The translations under genes and the position numbers were made by a program. From Mycobacterium florentinum (lineage in GTDB: Bacteria; Actinomycetota; Actinomycetes; Mycobacteriales; Mycobacteriaceae), in contig NZ_AP022576.1 of assembly GCF_010730355.1 (NCBI RefSeq), forward strand, positions 930,001 through 994,000: DNA of 64,000 nt, read 5' to 3'. Numbering within the stretch: position 1 is the first letter of the stretch; each line of letters opens with the position of its first letter. Below are positions 58,083 through 64,000 of this stretch, in pieces. The notes under the pieces are model-generated. The model was not told where the DNA came from and searched no databases. It saw only the letters and a program-made list of their open reading frames with translations.

Positions 58083-59654
58083 ATGGCTACCTCCGCCCTC
58101 GAGCAGCGCTCCCCGGAAGTGATTGCCGAGTCCGGGCCCGGGACCCAGCGCGGCAGGTTGCTCGACCCGTGGGCGATCGCCGTTCTGGCTGCCGTCATCA
58201 GTGGCGCCTGGGCCTGCCGGCCTTCGCTGTGGTTCGACGAGGGCGCCACCATCTCGGCCGCGGCGAGCCGGACTTTGCCCGAACTGTGGCGGCTGCTGGG
58301 CCACATCGATGCCGTGCATGGCCTGTACTACCTGGTGATGCACGGATGGTTCGCGATCTTTCCGCCGACCGAGTTCTGGTCGCGGGTTCCCAGCGCCCTC
58401 GCGATCGGGGCCGCGGCCGCCGGCGTCGTCGTATTCACCCGGCAATTCACGCCGGGACGCGGCACCGCGCTGTGCGCGGGCGTCATCTTCGCGATCCTGC
58501 CGCGCACCACCTGGGCGGGTATCGAGGCCCGCCCGTATGCCCTGTCGGTGGCCGCGGCGATCTGGCTGACGGTATTGCTGGTCACCGCGGTGCGACGGAA
58601 TCGGCCCCGGCGCTGGGCGGGCTACGCCGTGGCGCTGATGGTGTCGATCCTGTTGAGCCTCAACCTGGTGCTGCTGGTCCTGGTGTACGCGGTGATGCTG
58701 CCACTGCTGGCGCCCAAGGGATCTCGGAAATCCCCGGTCATCTGGTGGGCGGCCAGCACGGCCGTCGCGCTGGGTGTCATGACGCCGTTCATCCTGTTCG
58801 CCCATGGTCAGGCATTCCAGGTGAACTGGCTTTTCCCGGTCAGCTGGCACTACGCATTCGACATCACCCAGCGGCAGTATTTCGACCACAGTGTGCCGTT
58901 CGCCGTGCTCAGCGGGGTGATCATGGTGGCCGCGGTCGTCGTCCGGCGGTTCGGCGCACCGGCGCCGGCGGGCGACATGCGCCGGCTGCTGCTCATCTGC
59001 GTCGGGTGGATCGTGCTGCCCACCACCGCCGTTGTGGTCTATTCGGCGATCGGCGAGCCGATGTACTTTCCGCGCTACCTGATCCTGACCACGCCCGCGT
59101 TGGCCGTGCTGTTGGCGGTCTGCATCATCACGGTGGCGCGCCGGAGGTGGGCCGTTGTCGGTGTAGTGCTGCTGTTCGTCGTTGCGGCGGTGCCGGATTA
59201 CCTGTTCGTCCAGCGCTGGCCGTACGCCAAGGAGGGCTGGGACTACAGCCAGGTGGCCGATGTGATCAGCTCGCACGCCGCGCCCGGGGACTGCCTGCTG
59301 GCGGACAACACCGTGCCGTGGCGGCCCGGCCCGATCCGCGCGCTGCTGGCCACCCGTCCGGGCGCGTTCCGGTCGCTGATCGACGTCGAGCGCGGCGTTT
59401 ACGGGCCCAAGGTCGGCTCGCTGTGGGACGGCCACGTCGCGGTGTGGCTGACGACGGCCAAGATCAACAAGTGCACGACGCTGTGGACGATCACGAATTA
59501 CGACAAGTCGTTCCCGGATCATCAGTCGGGACAATCATTGCCCCCCGGCGCATTTGGCCGCACTCCGGCGTATAAATTCCCCGGCTATCTCGGCTTCCAC
59601 ATCGTCGAACGGTGGCAGTTCCACTACTCGCAGGTCGTCAAATCGACCCGCTGA
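58083..59654 (+). CDS. GT-C mannosyltransferase, Rv1635c-like (LAM mannose capping)
   Basis: A 523-residue polytopic membrane protein with about ten membrane segments and a soluble C-terminal domain of about 110 residues. The first outer loop carries LWFDEGATIS, with the Asp-Glu pair typical of GT-C enzymes that use polyprenyl-phosphate-mannose. HGLYYLVMHGWFAIF and EARPYALSVAAAIWL are PMT-like landmarks. Rv1635c, at the same place in M. tuberculosis, adds the first mannose cap to lipoarabinomannan; the same job is inferred. The ATG at 58083 (MATSALEQR) was chosen; the frame is open from 58005. It is convergent with the MFS gene, with five bases between stops. Confidence 0.93.
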   Translation: MATSALEQRSPEVIAESGPGTQRGRLLDPWAIAVLAAVISGAWACRPSLWFDEGATISAAASRTLPELWRLLGHIDAVHGLYYLVMHGWFAIFPPTEFWSRVPSALAIGAAAAGVVVFTRQFTPGRGTALCAGVIFAILPRTTWAGIEARPYALSVAAAIWLTVLLVTAVRRNRPRRWAGYAVALMVSILLSLNLVLLVLVYAVMLPLLAPKGSRKSPVIWWAASTAVALGVMTPFILFAHGQAFQVNWLFPVSWHYAFDITQRQYFDHSVPFAVLSGVIMVAAVVVRRFGAPAPAGDMRRLLLICVGWIVLPTTAVVVYSAIGEPMYFPRYLILTTPALAVLLAVCIITVARRRWAVVGVVLLFVVAAVPDYLFVQRWPYAKEGWDYSQVADVISSHAAPGDCLLADNTVPWRPGPIRALLATRPGAFRSLIDVERGVYGPKVGSLWDGHVAVWLTTAKINKCTTLWTITNYDKSFPDHQSGQSLPPGAFGRTPAYKFPGYLGFHIVERWQFHYSQVVKSTR

Positions 59655-59659
59655 TCGCA

Positions 59660-61066
59660 TCAGCCCGGCGCGCGGCGATAGCGACGGCTGGCCTTTGTGG
59701 ATGCCACGACGGCCGAGGCCGCCAGCACCGCGATGACGGCGTACAACCACCGGGCCGCCGCCAGATCCCCACCCGCGGCGTTGTTGACCACCACGCCCGC
59801 CAGCCCGGCCCCGAAGGCCGCCGAAATCAATTGGACGGTATTGATGGCCGCGGCCGCCGCGCCGCCCTCGGACGGGTCGTCGACGGTGTCCATCGCACGC
59901 ATCGACAGATGCGGCCAGGTCATCCCCATCCCGATTCCGGCGATCAGGAAGCCCACCGCCCAGACCAGGACGACCCCGGTCGGCGCGTCAGCGCGCTGGG
60001 TCGCAGCGGCCAGCACCAGACCCGACGCCATCACCAGCGGAGCGATCGCGATCACCCGACCGACCACCAGAGGGGCGCTGAGCGAGGCGCTGGACAGCTC
60101 GGAGATCGTCCAACCCATGGCCAGCACCGCACCCAAGAATCCGGCCGCGACCGGCGTCAGATGTGCCAACCGCTGACCGAACAACGGCACATAGGTGTCG
60201 ACCATCACGGCGGCCATCTGCACCGCCATCGTCAGATAGATCCATTTCAACGGACCGCTTCCAAAGGTGCTGGGCGGCAACACTTTTGCCCGCATCCGCC
60301 AGTCGACGTAGACGAACAGCCCGAGCAGCACCGCACCGGCGACCAGCAGCCCCACCGTCGCGAAGACATTGCGCGGCAACTCCGCAACGCTGACCGCCAG
60401 CGCGGCCGCACCCATCAGCAGCAGCGACAGCACCGGCACCTTGGTGATTGCCGTCGCGTCGCCGGGGCCGCCGTCGGCGTTGTTGAGTGCCCGCGGCACC
60501 AAGATCGCCATCAGCGCGGCGAGAATCGTCATCGCGCCAAATGCCCACCGCCACAACCCAAACTGCGAAAAGAGGCCGCCGATCGCGGGCCCGACCAGGG
60601 TCGCGACGCCCCACATCGCCGACACCAGCGCCGAGCCGCGGGTCCACAGCGAGCGCGGCAAGGCGGTGTTGATCAGCGAATAGCCCAGGCCGGCCAGTAG
60701 ACCGCCCGCCACCCCCTGCAGGGCACGTCCGGCGATCAACACCTCCATCGTCGGCGCCAGCGCGCACACGATGCTCGCGATGCCGAACACGGCCAGACCC
60801 CAGAGGAACGAGGAGCGTGCACCGATGCGCAGTCGCAACGTGTTCACCGTGGCCGCCGCGACGACGGACCCGACCAGATACAGGGTGATCACCCATGCGT
60901 ACAGCCGGCTGCCACCGATTTCGGCGACGGTGCTCGGGAGCAGGCTGGTGGTCAGAAACTCGGTGGTGGCGTAGAGCAGCACACCACCGGCCAGGACGGT
61001 GGACGTGCCCAGGTAGCCACCCAGCAGCTCGCGCCAGCTGCCGGTGTCGCTGGCCGTATCCGTCAC
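59660..61066 (-). CDS. MFS drug efflux transporter (Rv1634-like)
   Basis: A 468-residue major-facilitator protein with 12-14 predicted membrane segments. The DHA-type motif A region is RLRIGARSSFLWG after TM2, and motif C-like GVATLVGPAIGGLFSQFGLWRW marks an antiporter. The GTG at 61066 begins VTDTASDTGSWRELLGGYLG, and the first membrane segment follows after some 18 residues. Rv1634, its counterpart, exports fluoroquinolones when overproduced. It starts 26 bases after the uvrB stop region on the same strand as uvrB, so the two genes may be co-transcribed. Confidence 0.95.
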   Translation of the reverse strand: MTDTASDTGSWRELLGGYLGTSTVLAGGVLLYATTEFLTTSLLPSTVAEIGGSRLYAWVITLYLVGSVVAAATVNTLRLRIGARSSFLWGLAVFGIASIVCALAPTMEVLIAGRALQGVAGGLLAGLGYSLINTALPRSLWTRGSALVSAMWGVATLVGPAIGGLFSQFGLWRWAFGAMTILAALMAILVPRALNNADGGPGDATAITKVPVLSLLLMGAAALAVSVAELPRNVFATVGLLVAGAVLLGLFVYVDWRMRAKVLPPSTFGSGPLKWIYLTMAVQMAAVMVDTYVPLFGQRLAHLTPVAAGFLGAVLAMGWTISELSSASLSAPLVVGRVIAIAPLVMASGLVLAAATQRADAPTGVVLVWAVGFLIAGIGMGMTWPHLSMRAMDTVDDPSEGGAAAAAINTVQLISAAFGAGLAGVVVNNAAGGDLAAARWLYAVIAVLAASAVVASTKASRRYRRAPG

Positions 61067-61092
61067 CCCTACACCGTATTAGGCGTCGCGAG

Positions 61093-63252
61093 TCACTTCA
61101 GACCGGCGGCATCCATTCCGCGCAGTTCCTTTTTGAGGTCGGCGATTTCGTCGCGGAACCGTGCCGCGAGTTCGAATTGCAGGTCGCGGGCGGCGGCCAT
61201 CATCTGCGCGGTGAGGTCTTTGATCAGATCGGCCAGCTCGGCGCGCGGCATGCTGGTGGTGTCGCGGCCCTCGATGATGCCGGCGCTGACCGCGCGACCG
61301 GGCTCCCCCTGCGCGCGCCGGCCGCGCGACGCGTTGCGTCCCGACCCGCCGATCTGAACGTTTTCGGAGTCGTCCGCCTCGCGATAGACCTGATCGAGGA
61401 TGTCGGCGATCTTTTTGCGCAGCGGTTGCGGGTCGATGCCGTTGGCCTCGTTGTAGGCGATCTGCTTGGCGCGGCGCCGTTCGGTCTCGTCGATGGCCTC
61501 GGTCATCGAGTCGGTCATCTTGTCGGCATACATGTGGACCTCGCCCGAGACGTTGCGGGCGGCGCGGCCGATGGTCTGGATCAGGCTGCGCGCCGAGCGC
61601 AGGAAGCCTTCCTTGTCGGCGTCGAGGATCGAGACCAGCGACACCTCGGGCAGGTCCAGGCCCTCGCGCAGCAGATTGATGCCGACCAGGACGTCGTAAT
61701 CGCCGAGGCGCAGCTGGCGCAGCAGCTCGACCCGGCGCAGCGTGTCGACCTCGGAGTGCAGGTAGCGCACCCGGATGCCCATCTCCAACAGGTAGTCGGT
61801 GAGGTCTTCGGCCATCTTCTTGGTCAGCGTCGTCACCAGCACCCGCTCGTCGGCCTCGGCCCGCTTGCGGATCTCCCCGATCAGGTCGTCGATCTGCCCC
61901 TTCGTCGGCTTGACCACGACCTTCGGGTCCACCAGGCCGGTGGGGCGAATCACCTGCTCGACGAACTCCCCGGCGGCCTGGCTCAGCTCGTAGGGGCCCG
62001 GGGTGGCGGACAGGTAGACGGTCTGACCGATCCGGTCGGCGAACTCCTCCCAGGTCAGCGGACGGTTGTCGCAGGCCGACGGCAGCCGGAATCCGTAGTC
62101 GACCAAGTTGCGTTTGCGGGACATGTCGCCCTCGTACATGCCGCCGATCTGCGGCACGGTCACGTGCGACTCGTCGATGACCAGCAGAAAGTCTTCGGGG
62201 AAGTAGTCCAGCAGCGTCGCCGGGGGGGTACCCGCGCCGCGGCCGTCGATATGGCGCGAGTAGTTCTCGATGCCCGAGCAGAAGCCGACCTGCCGCATCA
62301 TCTCGATGTCGTAGTTGGTGCGCATCCGCAGCCGCTGGGCCTCCAGCAGCTTGCCCTGACCCTCGAATTCGGCGAGCCGCTCGGCAAGCTCCTCTTCGAT
62401 GGTCGAGATCGCCTGCGCCATCCGCTCCGGGCCGGCCACATAGTGGGTGGCCGGAAAGATCCGCAGCGAGTCGACCTGACGGACCACGTCGCCGGTCAAC
62501 GGGTGCAGGTAATAGAGCGCCTCGATCTCGTCGCCGAAGAACTCGATACGCACCGCGAGCTCCTCATACGACGGAATGATCTCCACGGTGTCGCCGCGCA
62601 CCCGGAACGAGCCGCGGGTGAACGACAGGTCGTTGCGGGTGTACTGCACGTCGACCAGCAACCGCAGCAACCCGTCGCGTGGCACCTCGGTGCCGACCCG
62701 CAGCTCGACCGAACGGTCTAGGTAGGACTGCGGCGTGCCCAGGCCGTAGATGCACGACACCGAGGCGACCACCACCACATCGCGGCGGGACAGCAGCGAC
62801 GACGTCGCGGAGTGCCGCAGCCGCTCCACGTCGTCGTTGATCGAGCTGTCCTTTTCGATGTAGGTGTCGGTCTGCGCGATGTAAGCCTCCGGCTGGTAGT
62901 AATCGTAGTACGACACGAAGTACTCGACCGCGTTGTGCGGCAACATCTCTCGCAGCTCGTTGGCGAGCTGGGCGGCCAGCGTCTTGTTCGGGGCCATGAC
63001 CAGGGTGGGCCGCTGCAGCCGCTCGATCAGCCAGGCCGTAGTGGCCGACTTTCCGGTGCCGGTGGCGCCGAGCAGCACGACGTCGCGCTCCCCCGCCCGG
63101 ATGCGGCGTTCCAGCTCGTCGATCGCGCCCGGCTGGTCACCGGCGGGATCGTGCGGGCTGACCACCTCGAACCGGCCGCCGGCGCGCACGACCTGATCGA
63201 CCGCGCGGTACTCCGAATGCGCGACGACAGGGTGCTCGGTGGCGAAAGCCAT
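61093..63252 (-). CDS. uvrB: Excinuclease ABC subunit B
   Basis: UvrB checks the lesion handed over by UvrA and recruits UvrC. The 719-residue protein has Walker [12 protein letters not shown] near residue 62, the beta-hairpin [19 protein letters not shown] that threads DNA, helicase motif [10 protein letters not shown], motif [12 protein letters not shown] and a C-terminal UVR domain ([20 protein letters not shown]). The ATG at 63252 ([20 protein letters not shown]) gives a slightly longer N-terminus than some annotations. Together with uvrA in this window it accounts for damage recognition; uvrC is not present. Confidence 0.98.
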   Translation of the reverse strand: MAFATEHPVVAHSEYRAVDQVVRAGGRFEVVSPHDPAGDQPGAIDELERRIRAGERDVVLLGATGTGKSATTAWLIERLQRPTLVMAPNKTLAAQLANELREMLPHNAVEYFVSYYDYYQPEAYIAQTDTYIEKDSSINDDVERLRHSATSSLLSRRDVVVVASVSCIYGLGTPQSYLDRSVELRVGTEVPRDGLLRLLVDVQYTRNDLSFTRGSFRVRGDTVEIIPSYEELAVRIEFFGDEIEALYYLHPLTGDVVRQVDSLRIFPATHYVAGPERMAQAISTIEEELAERLAEFEGQGKLLEAQRLRMRTNYDIEMMRQVGFCSGIENYSRHIDGRGAGTPPATLLDYFPEDFLLVIDESHVTVPQIGGMYEGDMSRKRNLVDYGFRLPSACDNRPLTWEEFADRIGQTVYLSATPGPYELSQAAGEFVEQVIRPTGLVDPKVVVKPTKGQIDDLIGEIRKRAEADERVLVTTLTKKMAEDLTDYLLEMGIRVRYLHSEVDTLRRVELLRQLRLGDYDVLVGINLLREGLDLPEVSLVSILDADKEGFLRSARSLIQTIGRAARNVSGEVHMYADKMTDSMTEAIDETERRRAKQIAYNEANGIDPQPLRKKIADILDQVYREADDSENVQIGGSGRNASRGRRAQGEPGRAVSAGIIEGRDTTSMPRAELADLIKDLTAQMMAAARDLQFELAARFRDEIADLKKELRGMDAAGLK

Positions 63253-63342
63253 GTCCCCAGGGTAGAGGCGCGCACCGACAAGTGTGGCAACGCCGGCGGC
63301 CCCCACCACATCTGCCACAGGAGTACCGCGCGGGCACCAGCC

Positions 63343-64000
63343 TCAGTGCCGGGTCCACATCCGGGTGACCGGATCGCATTGCAGCAGATAGCCGTCGTTC
63401 GAGGTGGACATCGCGAACACCGGGACGTCGGGCAGGTCGCACGAGCTGCCCGCGGCGTGCACCCCCGTCGCAATCGGCGCCTTGTCCCAGGTGTTGCCCT
63501 CGCACACCACCTGCTGATTGCTGGTCGGGTCGTAGGCGAGCTTGTCGACGTCGGTGCACAACCCGCCGAGGACGGCCGGCGCCGGGTGCGCCGGTGTGGT
63601 CGAGGTGCTGATCACCTGGTTGGGATCGGCCAACGCCACCCCGGCCGGTGCGTCACCGACCCGGGTGGCCACGACGGGAACCCGCACCACGGCCCCCTGC
63701 GCGCCGCACTCGTTGCTCAGCACGGTCTCGGTTTCGGTGCCGCGCAGGGTGCCGTCCGGTTGCGGAGCCAACGACCAGGCGACCGTCTCCTGCTGGGTCG
63801 CAAGGACTTGCCCGTTCGGCTGGTGGCAGCCGACCCGCTCCTGCTGCGGTGCCCCCTGCCAATATCCGCCGACGTAACGCAACGTGTCGGTCTCGCCGCC
63901 GTCGGCGGTGCTGGCCACTTGGTGGTTGGTGTCATCCAGCTTGGTACCGCTGGCCGCGCATCCGTTCGTGGTGCACGCGGAGCGGAACGCCCACCAGTTC
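63343..64000 (-). CDS. Partial exported-type conserved mycobacterial protein
   Basis: The C-terminal part (about 219 residues) of a gene whose start lies beyond the right edge. It opens with NWWAFRSACTTNGCAASGTK and continues with YVGGYWQ, then an Ala/Pro-rich linker and CTDVDKLAYDPTSNQQVVCEGNTW and CDLPDVPVFAMS. Paired Cys residues and Thr/Pro-rich spacers suggest an extracytoplasmic protein. WAFRSACT-type domains occur in several mycobacterial secreted or membrane-anchored proteins, including extracellular parts of some kinases, so the missing N-terminus could be a kinase or a signal peptide. It is on the same strand as uvrB, 90 bases upstream of it. Confidence 0.8.
   Translation of the reverse strand, partial: NWWAFRSACTTNGCAASGTKLDDTNHQVASTADGGETDTLRYVGGYWQGAPQQERVGCHQPNGQVLATQQETVAWSLAPQPDGTLRGTETETVLSNECGAQGAVVRVPVVATRVGDAPAGVALADPNQVISTSTTPAHPAPAVLGGLCTDVDKLAYDPTSNQQVVCEGNTWDKAPIATGVHAAGSSCDLPDVPVFAMSTSNDGYLLQCDPVTRMWTRH

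Overview
This window is a chromosomal segment of a high-GC actinobacterium, almost certainly a non-tuberculous Mycobacterium. The evidence is a PPE-SVP protein, a LysX fusion (lysyltransferase plus lysyl-tRNA synthetase), a Rv1635c-type mannosyltransferase, and gene order that follows, in reverse orientation, the M. tuberculosis segment from about Rv1632/uvrB to pks11. Gene order and Rv numbers are recalled, not searched.

Layout. (1) 1-17487, minus strand: a hybrid polyketide locus, in transcription order pks10-like (type III), pks7-like and pks8/17-like (each KS-AT-DH-ER-KR-ACP), pks9-like (KS-AT-ACP) and the start of a second type III synthase (pks11-like, cut by the window edge). The pks9-like KS has Gln in place of the active-site Cys (a KSQ loading domain). 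The two reducing modules carry methylmalonyl-type and malonyl-type AT signatures. Docking-type ends suggest the order KSQ loading module, then the pks7-like module, then the pks8-like module, then hand-off to a type III synthase. The two big modules share a 2.03-kb essentially identical block (ER-KR). All four frame-breaking indels in these genes lie inside it. (2) 17638-26093: the arginine operon argCJBDFRGH with coupled starts and a tandem ARG-box candidate before argC. (3) 26322-29851: pheST. (4) 29994-32999: rhomboid-like membrane protein, class III cyclase and a DUF2236 protein. (5) 32996-35110: infC-rpmI-rplT-tsnR, with an AUC start for infC and a leader attenuator. (6) 35546-41155: divergent lysX, a membrane esterase and two small conserved genes.

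(7) 41186-51862 looks like an accessory island between the Rv1638A-like gene and uvrA: a PknH-type kinase, three neighbouring genes with the same DUF5994-like domain (one fused to a transglutaminase-like half and frameshifted), a small basic protein, a cold-shock protein, two DesA3-type desaturases around a NYN-LOTUS gene, and a WS/DGAT acyltransferase. (8) 51875-64000: uvrA, an MBL-fold hydrolase, an orphan PPE gene, a universal stress protein, a LAM-capping type GT-C mannosyltransferase, an MFS pump, uvrB and a partial secreted-type protein.

The least expected content is the polyketide locus (split, Pks12-like alternating modules with a KSQ loader and flanking type III synthases) and the DUF5994 cluster. 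PE17 and PE_PGRS30, present at the matching places in M. tuberculosis, are not found here. No tRNA, rRNA, CRISPR array or insertion sequence was seen.
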